A stretch of DNA of 64,000 bases from Rutidosis leptorrhynchoides (lineage: Eukaryota > Streptophyta > Magnoliopsida > Asterales > Asteraceae), in assembly GCF_046630445.1 (NCBI RefSeq), contig NC_092341.1:2952001-3016000 (forward strand), given 5' to 3'. Within the stretch, counting starts at the first letter, position 1. The number at the start of each line of letters is the position of its first letter. Under the pieces are notes generated by a model. That model did no database searches. It saw only the letters and a program-made list of their open reading frames with translations, and had not been told where the DNA came from. This document shows, piece after piece, positions 11,354-25,856 of this stretch. The translations under genes and the position numbers were made by a program.

Positions 11354-12359
11354 CGGAGTAATATATGTGTGTGTGTTTTTTTTTTCTTTCTTTACTCGGC
11401 AGAAAATGTTGCAATTTATAGAACCTGGCCTGAAATCTGGAGTCATGCGACTCGCATGGAAATGGCCTTCTGGCCATGCGACTCGCATGAGGACCAGGGA
11501 CAGCTCACATTGTTTTGGCTCCTAGCTTGTCGACATAATATAAAATAAATATAAATATATAAATAATTAATATAATTATTTATATATTATATTTTATTCT
11601 TGTGCATAGTAGACTAGATATTTTTGGTCCGTTGCGTCGGGCGTTTCTTCTTGACTCGGGTCCCGGTTCCGGATTTTCAAACGCATTTTCGTACGCTTAG
11701 AAAACTAGCATTTTACGTTTTGTAACACGTACACTTGTCAAAATATAGACTTAGATTATCCCTAAATTATACCTCTCAAAATATAACTTATACATTTGAG
11801 TGTTTTGGTCATTTACTTCTATAAATCATCGTCTCACTAGTGTTTTGGTCATTTACTGTAGCAATTCACTGTAGCAAAGTCAATTTCACTGTAGCAAATA
11901 GTGATTTTCGAAAACACTGTAGCATTTTGGGTACTGTAGCAATTTGAAAATGTTACTATCGTTTACTAAATAACTTGAAATTATATATATGTATATATTT
12001 TTTTTAATATACATAAATCGGTTTTTAAATACACATTGGAAGTTATTTATAAATAAATTTTAATAATAAATATTTCAACTTATCATATATATTCAAATAG
12101 ATATTTAAACCAATAAATTTCATGTACGGTATCAAATAATTAATACATTGTTACCTTTTCAAGTTATAGTATATATGTATCTATTTACATATAATTGTTC
12201 GCGAATCGTCGAAAATAACCGAAGGGTATTTAAATATATAAAAGTAGTTCAAAAATTTTGAGATTCAGTTTTACAGACTTTGCTTATCGTGTCGAAAATG
12301 TTAATCATACAAAGATTAAGTTTAAATTTGGTCAAAAATTTCCGGGTCATCACACACAG
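10005..12359 (-). mobile_element. Solo LTR with target duplications, about 2.35 kb
   Basis: The LTR body (10010-12354) starts TGTGACGA and ends GGGTCATCACA. It is flanked by perfect CACAG duplications at 10005-10009 and 12355-12359. Segments such as CGAGGTATTTGAGCTCTAT and CCTGAGAATAAACATGCTT match the larger LTRs at 13828 and 21484, so it belongs to a related, diverged family in the same orientation. No internal region or second LTR is present, as after recombination between two LTRs. Confidence 0.85.
11268..11351. repeat. (AAT)n microsatellite
   Basis: More than 25 uninterrupted AAT units lie within the solo LTR. They generate long Asn-only, Ile-only and Leu-only reading frames that are not genes. 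Confidence 0.95.
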
Positions 12360-12962
12360 TGAGATTAGTCTATATAGAGGGTATTCTGTAGAGGTATTTC
12401 ACAAGCATCCGACTCTTATAAGGCGAGTTTAGTGAGTTTTCATAAGAAACACATGGTTTAGGTGTTTATGATGATATACACCTTTTGCAAACTCTTAAAT
12501 TTGAAGCAAATTTACAAGTACAAATATAAGCTTAATTTGACAATGGGTGTGTTTTGATAAAACTAATTGAAGATGGAGTTTATTTTGTAGCTGGAAATTG
12601 AAACTTATTTTTCATAAGTATTTGTTAAAATAGTTAGAGCCGAAACTTATACTTGTCAAATGACCTAAAAAGACTTATATATAAAATGTAAACTAACATA
12701 ATAAAGAGTATATCAGTAAATTTATTTCTCATAAACTCTTTACTTTTAAGAAGTTAGTTTTAAGATCTTCTTTTTGTAGAGTTTCTTTTTTAAGCAAACA
12801 TATTATTATTAATAAAATGTAGAGACTATTAGCAACATTTAGTCATGTATTTATCCTTTATTTTATATTCAATGCCTACATATTTGAGTATATATTAAAA
12901 GGATGTTTCAACAATTTAACCAATTTCCCTTACTAAATAATATAAAGTTTTTATGTAAATAA
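12360..12962. other. AT-rich spacer
   Basis: About 600 bp lie between two solo LTRs. Nothing recognisable was seen. Confidence 0.5.
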
Positions 12963-13300
12963 CAACATGTGACGACCCGAAAATTTCTGACCAAATTTAA
13001 ACTTAAACTCATATGATTTCGATAAGATAAGCAAAGTCTGTAATGTTGAGTCTTAAAAATTTTGAACTATTTCATATATGCAATTACCCTTCGACCATTA
13101 TCGACGATTCACGAACGATTGTTTGTAAATAAATATGTAAGTATATTTATATAAAAATAAATATAAGTGTGTATATATAATACTTTGCGTAAATAAAAAT
13201 ACACTTTAATTAATTAAAATAAAAAATGTAAAATTAATAAACAGAATAATTAGGTACAATTAAAATAAAATATATAAACAGGTATATGATATTATTATGA

Positions 13301-13405
<105 letters not shown>

Positions 13406-15151
13406 TTCCTATTAATAATTGGTAATATATTATAATGTATATAAAATATATAAATATTCAATATCTAATAAATGTTGTCATAGGATATATAATATAATTA
13501 TTAATTATTACATAGTTAATAAGATATAAATTCTACATATTAAATTTATTTACAAGTTAAAATATAAAAGTTATACTAATACCCTTACTTTCATTATAAA
13601 TTTTAATAGTAATATTTGTATTATTATTTATAAAAGAGATAGATAAAACCTGAGACGTACAAGTATTATTATTGATATTATTATAATTATGAATATTAGT
13701 ATTAGTATCATTTTATAATTATTAGTACAATTATTTTTAAGAGTTATCAATATTATGATTTATATGATTAAGTATTGTTATTATTAAAAGTTTTACCATT
13801 ATTATTATTAGTTATTATGATTGTTATTGTGATGACCCGTCCTAATCCATCCGGACGAAGTCCATATCGATTATAAACGATTCATAATAGTTGATTACAT
13901 AGCGAGGTACTTGACCTCTATATGATATATTTTACAAACATTGCATTCGTTTTTAAAAGACAAACTTGATTTACATCGAAAGTTGACGGCATGCATACCA
14001 TATCAATATATCCAACTATAATTGACTTAATAATAATCTTGATGAACTCAACGACTCGAATGCAACGTCTTTTGAAATATGTCATGAATGACTCTAAGTA
14101 TTATCTCTAAAATGAGCAAATGCACAGCGGAAGATTTCTTTCAAACCTGAGAATAAACATGCTTAAAAGTGTCAACCAAAAGGTTGGTCAGTTCATAGGT
14201 TTATCATAACAATCGTTTCAATATATTAATAGACCACAAGATTTCCGTTTATAAATATATGTACACTCGCAAGTGTATAAACCGTTCTGCTTATGTTGAG
14301 GCCTCAGTAACCAACCTTAACAATAATATAATAAGTCATCTTCGCAAAGATGGATATGTACACTCGCAAGTGTATAAATAATCCTCAAAGTACTAAACAT
14401 CCGCCTACTAGCTCTTATGTCTAGTGCAGCCTACAGGATGGGGGTGTTAAGCCCGATAGATCTATCTTTAGGATTCGCGCTTACATGCTCTTATAACATG
14501 TAACTAAATTACCTAGCACATCAATCCGCAGAATATCATTTTTAATCACTTGTCTCTATTTCGTAAAGCATTTATAAAAGCAGCGCATGTATTCTCAGCC
14601 CAAAAATATATATTGCAAAAGCAATTAAAAAGGGAGCAAATGAAACTCACCTAATGTATTTTGTAGTAAAAATACATATGACAATATTGAACAATGCAGG
14701 GTTGGCCTCAGATTCACGAACCTATATCATTTGTGTATATATATTAACACATATAATTATCATGTAATAATAATCAAACCAGTTTATATATATTAATTAT
14801 ATAATATATCACTTATTATAATGTATTTGTTATTTCAATGTTATAAATATCTATATATGTTTCTTTTATGTTAAAATAGTAATTTAGATATACTTATGAT
14901 ATATGTAAAAAATATATTTTTATATAAATATCTTTTATTTGTTAAAATAATAATTATGATAATACTAAAATAACGATAATAATACCAATAATGAATAATG
15001 TTAATAATATTAATTGTATTAATGGTAATAATAATTATATTTTTAGTATTAGTAATAACATAATAACAATAATAATTAATAATAACAATTATAATAATAA
15101 TGATAATAGTAGTAATAATAATGTAATTTCTACCTTAAGGAGTGAGTTTCT

Positions 15152-15230
15152 AAAAAAATGCCTCAGTACGGGGTCTAACCCGCAACCTCTCGGTTCACAA
15201 CCACGGTGTTAACCGTTGCTCCGCTTGTTA
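15152..15230 (-). other. tRNA-like module in the LTR (3' copy)
   Basis: Read on the minus strand this has an A-box-like part (GGAGCAACGGTTAACACC), a GTGAACCGAGAGG middle and a B-box-like GCGGGTTAGACCCC, then a T run. The same module occurs in the partner LTR (about 22805-22890) and, with better boxes, in the old solo LTR at 25857-25932. It is degenerate and not a working tRNA gene. Confidence 0.5.
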
Positions 15231-15672
15231 CATTTACGTAATCTCTCGCGCTTTAAAATATTTAACATACATTAAACTGTCCTTCATCTTCTCATCACCA
15301 TCCTCATCAATACCATGATCTTCATCATGGGATCATCATATACTCATCATCATACTCGTTAATCATATCATACATCATTATTATTATAACGGTATAATAA
15401 TCATCAACATCATTCTCGTTTTAGATTTTAAAGAAAACAACGAAATTTTGACAGACCGCAGAAGCCATGTTGGGCTTATGATCCCTTCATGGGTCTTTGG
15501 CCAAATCAACATGATAAGAATTACGGCCCATATTGCAAATTCAAAAGAAAAAGGAAAACGGCCCAACTGTGTAATTCAATTCATGGCCCAATTTCACAAT
15601 TAAATAACCCAAAATATTCGTGTCTGTTTGATTTTTACTCGGCCAAATGAAAAGGGCAATAGCTAAATATTA

Positions 15673-15675
<3 letters not shown>

Positions 15676-15762
<87 letters not shown>
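15676..15762. repeat. (TA)n microsatellite
   Basis: About 85 bp of TA repeats lie inside the 3' LTR. The equivalent site in the 5' LTR (about 23328-23348) has only some 20 bp, so most of the growth followed insertion or the partner lost it. Confidence 0.95.
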
Positions 15763-15764
<2 letters not shown>

Positions 15765-17364
15765 CACGCCATTTTTATATGGTCATATTGTCGGCCATTA
15801 AGTTTAAATTAGTGCCACATGTATGCTGAAATTTTATAAATAATCAACTTGACAAACTTTTTAAAAGGGTGAACATATACCACCCATCTGTCATATTATA
15901 GATTTGATTCGGTTGGTATTAGATAATAGCAAGAAGATGTTTAAATAGAAACGAAAGATAGCAGCAATAATTGTGACGAGTTGATGGTAGTTTTGATCGT
16001 AATACATAGCTAGAAAACAGGAGAGAGAGAAAAGAAAGATCATTTAGGGGTGATGGGTTACACTTTATTGTTCGAAACAGAAACAAGGCAGAAGGTAATC
16101 GAATGTCCCTTGAGTGATGATGAAGATGGTTGTTGCAGGAAATTTTTAAATCAAATGGTGGTGGTTCGTTGGTTTGCGAAGAGAAAGAGAGAAAGATCAC
16201 GAGTTAGAGAGAGATGGTGGTGATTGATTGATGATGGATATGGTGGCTCGATGGGGTGATAGACGGGGGTGGTTATATGTTCTCGGACAAGAAGCAATTT
16301 AGAAGTGGGTTTGGTGATGGTGTTGCAAGTGGTTGTACATAGTGTACGGTTTCATGGTGGCGGGTTTGGTAATGGTGATCAAGGAAATAAAAACAGGTTC
16401 CTAGCGTGTTTTGTGATCAAAAGGTGATGAGTTATGGTTGTGATTGCTTGATATTAAAACAGAAGAAGAAAAGAAAAAATGTAGAATTGGTTTGGTTCAA
16501 TGGTGATGAAGGGTGTGTTCTCCTTGTTTATATGTGTATGTATATATCTATACCATAGATAGATGAAACATATAAATAAAGAGATAGTGATAGATATTGA
16601 TTGATAACGGAAAGTGGTTTAATAATTCAATATGTATCAATTGTATGTGTATATATAAACTATGTAGATATTCATGAGGAGACACAAAATATTTCGTCAG
16701 GTACCAAAATAAAATAAAAAAATTAAAGATGAATATGACTCTTAACAACTTTTGTTTGTGTTTTGGATTTGAGATTCGTTAGTACAAATTTTACAGCCAG
16801 GATTCACAATTTGAAACAGTTGATTAATACCCATAACAAGATCGTACGAATTGTTTGCTTTTTATGGTTTTATATGATAACTACTAATAATTAGTAAATC
16901 TATTAATAATAATAATAATAATAATAATAATCTTAATAATAATTAATTATAATGATACTAATAATTATAATCATAATTACAGAAATAATAATACTGATAA
17001 TAATATCAATAATTTCTAAATATATAGTAATTGTATTAATAATAATAATGAATAATAGTGATACTAAAAATCATACAATTAATAATTTTAATAAATTTAC
17101 TAATAATAATAATCATAATGAAATGATAACAATAATATTTTTAATAATACTAATAATAATACTACTTATAATATTATTTATATATATGCACACATATCTA
17201 TTTACAATTAATTGTTCGTGAATCATCGGGAATCGTCAAAGGTTAAATAAATATACGAAACAATTCAAAGTTTTTGAGACTTCAACATTACAGACTTTGC
17301 TTATCGTGTCAGAATCATATAAAGATTAAGTTTAAATCTGGTCGGAAATTTCCGGGTCGCCACA

Positions 17365-20300
17365 GTACCTACCCGTTAAAGAAATTTCGTCCCGAAATTT
17401 GATTGGAATGGTCATGGCTGACAATAGATATGTTTTCATGACGAATATGAGCTGATAATTAGAGTTTTATCATCATTGAGTAATATATATAAAACGATTC
17501 AATTTTGTGAAGCGTACGAGTGAAGCTGTCACAAAAGAGTGAAATGAAGAAATAGAGATTTGTCTTAACTTTTGACGGAGTCACGTTTGAATTTAGAAAA
17601 TAAGGTGCGTCTTAACTTTTGACGTAGTCTGGTTTGAATTTCAGAATTCAAGGGATTTAAAGAAAATCTTGAAAATCTATAAGATCTGATTCTTCGAGAT
17701 TTAAGAAAATTAGGATCTCTATAATTACATACAGTGATCTGCCTCGATTACTCTGTCTGATATTTCCATTATAAATTAAACTCTTTCGTTCCATTATTCT
17801 CACCACTCCCATTTTCTATATTTTAATTCATACTCTCAAATCATTAGTCAATATGCTTCATCCAGTTTTAATTCTGGATATATTCCTGACTTTTATATCG
17901 ATCATTCTCCTTTTTCATTTACCACCGGAGGAATCTGTTTACTTTTACTTCGCTCTTGGGGTTATTGTGTTTATCATACTCCCGTGTCTTTATATTGCTA
18001 TTCGTATTAATGTACACGGTTTGTGATTTCGGTGTTGTTATCGAGTTTTGTATCTTCCCTTATGTTTCGGAGCTCTTTGCTTTTTCTTTATTCTCCTCTC
18101 GATCTCTAGTAAAACGAGTAGCGGTCCAGAGTTCGTAAGTATGAAGTTTCGAATGACTTAATGTTCTAAACAAGTAATAACATAATCGCACAATTTGATT
18201 TGTCAAATTACCAGAATCACTGCGAATAGAACTATCAAGAATATATGTTCTTGATATGTTCAGAAGTTAATCAGAATGAAAGAGTTATGTAACATGACAC
18301 ATGATGACGTTATAATCTGTGAATCATCATGTTCCATTTAGAAACTCAGCATGACTTACTGTAATATAATCACGTTGATCAAGTGTCATTATATTATACT
18401 AACTCATGCATCAGTTTCCAACATAACTTCAATAACATTCATATTTTAAGCTCGAAAGTTTACAGAATATAGAAACTAACAGTTTCTATATGATGTAACA
18501 CTGATAGCGCGAAAAGATAAATGACTTCGGATAAGAATAGTTATGAAAATATCTTCAGAAATATCGAAGATATTTATGACGATATTTTGGAATTTCTAAG
18601 ATCGAAGGATGGTGAAGAAAATTTGTCCGCAAGAGTTTGGAGTCAGAAGCAAGGTATTCGCTAAAGATTTTATCAGAAACAGAATCATCAGGATTCTTAA
18701 TGTACAAGTTTAGTCCTTGTGATTTGTCCACGGTCTCCTTTATAGTTTGCTCAATCCGTTTTTCAGTTCTAACTTTTATGAGCTTTGCCAACATACTATC
18801 CTTTATCACCTAACTTTTGGCTGTTAAGATCGTTTACAGTTTTTTTTTTTGTTGCTTCATTTAGCTTTTTCAACATTTCGAGTATTGATTCTCAGACTGG
18901 GTGCTTTTCAGAATTTCAGAATGGAAGATCATAATTCTAAGATATAAATGTTATATGTATACATATAACTGTTGATGTAGAAATGCTACGAGATTCAAAA
19001 TACTGACTGCTGATTTCCGGTAATTGGTATGGCAATTCTCGTTACAAGATGCGGATGAGTATATGATAGGGTTTTAACGAACAAATATAATGGTTCTTCG
19101 GAGAGACTTAAGCCAGTGAGTAATGAAGTTACTGATAAGTTTACTGCTAATATGATGGGATATAAAGTGTTCTCCGGTAACGATGATGGAAGGCGACTTA
19201 GATATCAAGGTTATAATACGGCTAATCCGAATGAAAAGTCGAAGTTGACTTGCTGGAGCTGTGACAAAATTGGCTACTTTGAAAAGGAATTGCAATGTTA
19301 TTTTCGGTAATAACAATACAAAAGGAGCTTGCACAGATACGTGTTAAACATTTACTTAGTTTTCGAGAGTTTTTCAAGTGCATAACTATATGTATCAATC
19401 TTTTCTTCCATAGATGAAGTGCGGTTGGTTCCTCCTCTCGATTGAGGTGTTTTCAAAATCATGAAAGGTTTGAATGCAGAATGTAATCGTGAAGATACAA
19501 ATGAGGTTTAAGATGAAATCAAGTGGAAAATTTGAAGAATTGTTTAGTTTCATATGTTATAATCAATATTTTAATTCATTTCAATTGTCCAATGTTGGTA
19601 GTCCACAGTTGATAGTCCACAGTTAATAGTCCAATAATTCATATATAGCTTAATATATAATATTCGAATTAATTAATACGTATCGTGACCCGTGTACATG
19701 TCTCAGACTCGATCACAACTCAAAGTATATATATTATTATAGAATCAACCTCAACCCTGTATAGCTAACTCCAGCATTACTGCATATAGAGTGTCTATGG
19801 TTATTCCAAATAATATATATAGATGCGTTAATATGATATGTCAAAACCTTGTATACGTGTCCCGACATTTAAATTGCGTAAAATAAATAACAGAATTTAA
19901 ATGATGATAAATAAAATTGCGAGAATTTAAATTGTGATAAATAAATTGCGATAATTAAATTGCGATAAATAAATTGCGATAAATAAAATGTAATATGGAA
20001 TTAACAGTTAGCAAGGAACAGTTAGCTAGGAATAGTTAGCGTGGATTCTTAACAAAATTTCTCATAATTAATTTGTTTGTTTCTAACAAATTTTATTTTG
20101 TCCAATGTTTTCTTCATTATGCCACTTGTTGGATTCTGATAAGTCGAAATCCAAATATGAAATTGAATGAAAATGGTTATTCTGTGATGAACGGATTCGT
20201 ATATCTGTAGATATAAGTAGGATAGTAAATGACTGTTGAATCAGATTCGAAGAATGTACAGTGTAACTATTAATGTGAAATCTAAATATTCCTCTAGTAT

Positions 20301-21483
20301 TACCTACCCATTAAAATATTTTCACCATTAACAGTTTGTACGAAAGAATTTTTAATTACAATCTTTATGAAAAAATATATATACATATATATTTTCTTCA
20401 AATGTAATCATGGATTTAATGAGTCAATATGATATTAAACTCATTTAATTTACCATTAGAACAAGAATATATAATCTCTAAAACATTAGAGATTACATAA
20501 TCTCCATGTCGAACGAAGATAAATGATGTAGAACGATTCGCAGATTGATGATTATGCTCGAGGTACATAATGAGATGTTGAGGTGTGTGATGTTGAACTT
20601 GGGTTATTGGTGGTACTGGTTATGCTGCTGAGGGTACTGTTGGTGTCGGTGATGTTGTTGAATTTGGTACGTTTTGCACCATGTTTTCCAAATTGATTAC
20701 TCGAGCGCGAAGTTCGTTGAATTCTTCCATTACTACAGGATGATTGTCGGTCGGAACGAACGAATGAATAAGGTTTAGAATTTTAGATAGAATATAATCT
20801 TAGCGAGATATTCGAAAAATTAGTGTGAAAATGGTGTTTCGAATGGGTTCGTCGGTAAATGCTTCAGATTCTTCGCCAAGAGGACAATATGGTGGATGAA
20901 AGGGATCGCCTTCTTCTTGTCTCCAATGATTAAGTAGACTACAAACCCATCAGATGAATTGAGGATGGCTGATTGGTTGATTCATTATGGTGACGCTGCT
21001 TCCGGAGTTTAGGTGAACATCCATGTCGGTATAGCTGTCGAAATTCGAGGGACTTGAACTAGTTGAGGGATTCATCTCATACAATCAGATGAAGGATTTT
21101 TGATAAGAAATAGATTATAGGATGTAGATTAGTACCCTGCAATACATAATTTACATATGCATATATAATACTATAATCCGATAAGTTACGGAGGAATCTA
21201 CGGAAGCTATCAGGCAAAGGTAACAATAACAGATACACTAAGATATGAATTTATCTATACACTGTCTATGCAATAGAGGCAGTAAGACGTGTCTAGACTA
21301 AGAATGATAAGCAGGTAATTTCCTACGGATGATAAGTAGATGATTTCCGACTAGAAATGATAAGCAAAACTTTTGACATGCAGACACGGTCGAAGTCCAG
21401 ACTCACTAATGCATCTAATCAACTATCTGTTAGACACACTAATGCAAGACCCGGTTCGCTAAGACCACCGCTCTGATACCAAC
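17365..21483 (-). pseudogene. Internal region of the large element, gag-like remnant
   Basis: This is 4.1 kb between the LTRs. On the minus strand a gag-like start (MNPSTSSSPSNFDSYTDMD) lies near 21070. No protease, reverse transcriptase or integrase was recognised. A perfect inverted repeat (AAATTTCG/CGAAATTT) lies beside the 3' LTR at about 17389-17409. The coding is broken and mostly unrecognisable. Confidence 0.65.
21470..21481 (-). other. Primer binding site (initiator Met tRNA)
   Basis: The minus strand reads TGGTATCAGAGC two bases after the end of the 5' LTR. This is the usual plant match to the 3' end of initiator tRNA-Met. Confidence 0.95.
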
Positions 21484-24400
21484 TGTGATGACCCATCCTA
21501 ATCCATCCGGACGAAGTCCATATCGATTATAAATGATTCATAATAGTTGATTACATCGCGAGGTACCTGACCTCTATATGATACATTTTACAAACATTGC
21601 ATTCGTTTTTAAAAGACAAACTTGCTTTACATCGAAAGTTGACGGCATGCATACCATATCAATATATCCAACTATAATTGACTTAATAATAATCTTGATG
21701 AACTCAACGACTCGAATGCAACGTCTTTTGAAATATGTCATGAATGACTCCAAGTATTATCTCTAAAATGAGCAAATGCACAGCGGAAGATTTCTTTCAA
21801 ACCTGAGAATAAACATGCTTAAAAGTGTCAACCAAAAGGTTGTTGAGTTCATAGGTTTATCATAACAATCGTTTCATTATATTAATAGACCACAAGATTT
21901 CCGTTTATAAATATATGTACACTTGCAAGTGTATAAACCGTTCTGCTTATGTTGAGGCCTCAGTAACCAACCTTAACAATAATATAATAAGTCATCTTCG
22001 CAAAGATGGATATGTACACTCGCAAGTGTATAAATAATCCTCGAAGTACTAAACATCCGTCCACTAGCTCTTATGTCTAGTGCAGACTACAGGATGGGGG
22101 TGTTAAGCCCGATAGATCTATCTTTAGGATTCGCGCTTACATGCTCTTATAACATGTAACTAAATTATCTAGCACATCAATCCGCAGAATATCATTTTTA
22201 ATCACTTGTCTCTATTTCGTAAAGCATTTATAAAAGCAGCGCATTTTTCTCAGCCCAAAAATATATATTGCAAAAGCAATTAAAAAGGGAGCTAATGAAA
22301 CTCACCTAATGTATTTTGTAGTAAAAATACATATGACAATATTGAACAATGCAGGGTTGGCCTCAGATTCACGAACCTATATCATTTGTGTATATATATT
22401 AACACATATAATTATCATGTAATAATAATCAAACCAGTTTATATATATTAATTATATAATATATCACTTATTATAATGTATTTGTTATTTCAATGTTATA
22501 AATATCTATATATGTTTCTTTTATGTTAAAATAGTAATTTGGATATACTTATGATATATGTAATAAATATATTTTTATATAAATATCTTTTATTTGTTAA
22601 AATAATAATTATGATAATACTAAAATAACGATAATAATACTAGTAATGAAATAATGTTAATAATATTAATTGTATTAATGGTAATAATAATTATATTTTT
22701 AGTATTAGTAATAACATAATAACAATAATAATTAATAATAACAATTATAATAATAATGATAATAGTAGTAATAATAATGTAATTTCTACCTTAAGGAGTG
22801 AGTTTCTAAAAAAAATGCCTCAGTACGGGGTCTAACCCGCAACCTCTCGGTTCACAACCACGGTGTTAACCGTTGCTCCGCTTGTTACATTTACGTAATC
22901 TCCTGCACTTTAAAATATTTAACATACATTAAACTGTCCTTCATCTTCTCATCACCATCCTCATCAATACCATGATCTTCATCATGGGATCATCATATAC
23001 TCATCATCATACTCGTTAATCATCCCATACATCATTATTATTATAACGGTATAATAATCATCAACATCATTCTCGTTTTAGATTTTAAAGAAAACAACGA
23101 AATTTTGACAGGCAGCAGAAGCCATGTTGGGCTTATGATCCCTTCGTGGGGCTTTGGCCAAATCAACATGATAAGAATTACGGCCCATATTGCAAATTCA
23201 AAAGAAAAAGGAAAACGGCCCAACTGTGTAATTCAATTCATGGCCCAATTTCATAATTAAATAACCCGAAATATTCGTGTCTGTTTAATTCTTACTCGAC
23301 CAAATGAAAAGGGCAATAGTTAAATATTATATATATATATATATATATCTCCACGCCATTTTTATATGGTCATATTGTCGGCCATTAAGTTTAAATTAGT
23401 GCCACATGTATGCTGAAATTTTATAAATAATCAACTTGATAAACTTTTTAAAAGGGTGAACATATACCACCCATCTGTCATATTATGGATTTGATTCGGT
23501 TGGTATTAGATAATAGCAAGAAGATGTTTAAACAGAAACGAAAGATAGCAGCAATAATTGTGACGAGTTCATGGTAGTTTTGATCGTAATACATAGCTGG
23601 AAAACAGGAGAGAGAAGAAAGAAAGATCATTTAGGGGTGATGGGTTACACTTTATTGTTCGAAACAGAAACAAGGCAGAAGGTAATCGAATGTCCCTTGA
23701 GTGATGATGAAGATGGTTGTTGCAGGAAATTTTTAAATCAAATGGTGGTGGTTCGTTGGTTTGCGAAGAGAAAGAGAGAAAGATCACGAATTAGAGAGAG
23801 AGATGGTGGTGATTGATTGATGATGGATATGGTGGCTCGATGGGGTGATAGACGGGGGTGGTTATATGTTCTCGGACAAGAAGCAATTTGGAAGTGGGTT
23901 TGGTGATGGTGTTGCAAGTGGTTGTACATAGTGTACGGTTGCATGGTGGTGGGTTTGGTAATGGTGATCAAGGAAATAAAAACAGGTTCCTAGCATGTTT
24001 TGTGATCAAAAGGTGATGAGTTATGGTTGTGATTGCTTGATATTAAAACAGAAGAAGAAAAGAAAACATGTAGAATTGGTTTGGTTCAATGGTGATGAAG
24101 GGTGTGTTCTCCTTGTTTATATGTGTATGTATATATCTATACCATAGATAGATGAAACATATAAATAAAGAGATAGTGATAGATATTGATTGATAACGGA
24201 AAGTGGTTTAATAATTCAATATGTATCAATTGTATGTGTATATATAAACTATGTAGATATTCATGAGGAGTAACAAAATATTTCATCAGGTACCAAAATA
24301 AAATAAAAAAATTAAAGATGAATATGACTCTTAACAACTTTTGTTTGTGTTTTGGATTTGAGATTCCTTAGTACAAATTTTACAGCCAGGATTCACAATT

Positions 24401-24491
24401 TGAAACAGTTTGATTAATACCCATAACAAGATCGTACGAATTGTTTGCTTTTTATGGTTTTATATGATAACTACTAATAATTAGTAAATCT

Positions 24492-24545
<54 letters not shown>

Positions 24546-24981
24546 TATCTTAATAATAATTAATTATAATGATACTAATAATTATAATCATAATTACAGA
24601 AATAATAATACTGATAATAATATCAATAATTTCTAAATATATAGTAATTGTATTAATAATAATAATGAATAATAGTGATACTAAAAATCATACATTTAAT
24701 AATTTTAATAAATTTACTAATAATAATAATCATAATGAAATGATAACAATAATATTTTTAATAATACTAATAATAATACTACTTATAATATTATTTATAT
24801 ATATACACACATATCTATTTACAATTAATTATTCGTAAATCATCGGGAATCGTCAAAGGTTAAATAAATATACGAAACAATTCAAAGTTTTTGAGACTTC
24901 AACATTACAGACTTTGCTTATCGTGTCGGAATCATATAAAGATTAAGTTTAAATTTGGTCGGAAATTTCCGGGTCGTCACA
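21484..24981 (-). repeat. 5' LTR of the large element
   Basis: On the plus strand it starts TGTGATGACCC and ends CGGGTCGTCACA. It is the partner of 13828-17364. The tRNA-like module lies at about 22805-22890. Confidence 0.9.
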
Positions 24982-25856
24982 GTTATTATTAATATTAACG
25001 TATTATTATATTTAATATATTTAATAATTTATAATACTAAATATAAAATATATAGGCATATGGAAACAAGATCAGAACGCGTAATAAGTTCAGGTCTTAT
25101 CTGATTTTTATTTTTTATTTATTTATTTTTTTTCTTCCTATGCTCGTGATATACTGTCTTCCTCAATCTCACTACAAAACACAAACAATGATCCTATCAT
25201 CTATAATAACTTCAATTATTCAAAAATTATCTTATGTACTGCCACATCCCTACAGCAATTCGAAATTTAAAAACCAAAATTCATGAAAAAGCTTAAACTC
25301 CCCTGTTCGTGACTCATAAAATCAAAGGCTCAAATTCAATTCGTTTTTTCAAAATCTAAAAATGGAGTTTTGTTAGGAATCTATTACTCAATCTTTCTGC
25401 AAAATTTGAGCTCTCAATTCATCCTAACGAATCTAAATTTCGAAGTCAAAGTTTTTAAAACAAAAAGTCAAACTTTGTTCATCAATTAAATTCGTGTTCT
25501 AGTTACGATTCAGGTTCAATTGAGGATTTGGAAAGTTTATATTTATGATTTAGAACGTTTTTCATATTAGGATCATGAGCTAAAACTTTCAACAATTCAA
25601 AATCAAATTTTTTTTTCCCTCTTAAACTCGTCGCACAACAGCTCCTGTTTTCTTTTTTTTATTATTTTTTATTATCCAATTTATCACAAATAATCTTTTA
25701 GGATTTGGATATTAAGTCCTAAAATCGATTTTTGTAAGTTTTATTAAGATTAAAGGGACTTTGGTTCGGTTTTGAATTCCAATTGTAGAAGATGAAGAGG
25801 ATGAAACATAAATGGGTTATATAGTTTTGGTTCTAGAATTATTTCAGAAAAATAAA

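Larger units (their letters stand above)
13828..17364 (-). repeat. 3' LTR of the large element
   Basis: On the plus strand it starts TGTGATGACCC and ends CGGGTCGCCACA. It matches 21484-24981 almost base for base and carries an expanded TA microsatellite at 15676-15762 that is short in the partner. Confidence 0.9.
13823..24986 (-). mobile_element. Large LTR retrotransposon with 3.5-kb LTRs and little coding (LARD-like)
   Basis: The element body is 13828-24981 (11,154 bp), flanked by GTTAT duplications at 13823-13827 and 24982-24986. The two LTRs are 3537 and 3498 bp and differ by only a few percent by eye, apart from microsatellite length. The initiator-Met primer site lies next to the right LTR on the minus strand, fixing the orientation. 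The 4.1-kb internal part has only a gag-like remnant, so this copy could not have moved itself and was probably mobilised by a relative. It sits inside an LTR of its own wider family. It is complete at the ends and broken or empty in coding. Confidence 0.88.

Noticed and set aside
11099-11525. Several frames with long Leu, Ile or Asn runs
   Set aside because: They are readings of the (AAT)n microsatellite.
15647-15829. Frame of alternating Tyr and Ile
   Set aside because: It is a reading of a TA microsatellite. The same applies to 32488-32766.
19116-19310. Zinc-knuckle-like CWSCDKIGYFEKELQC on the plus strand
   Set aside because: The spacing and missing His do not fit a CCHC knuckle, and it lies on the strand opposite to the element's direction.
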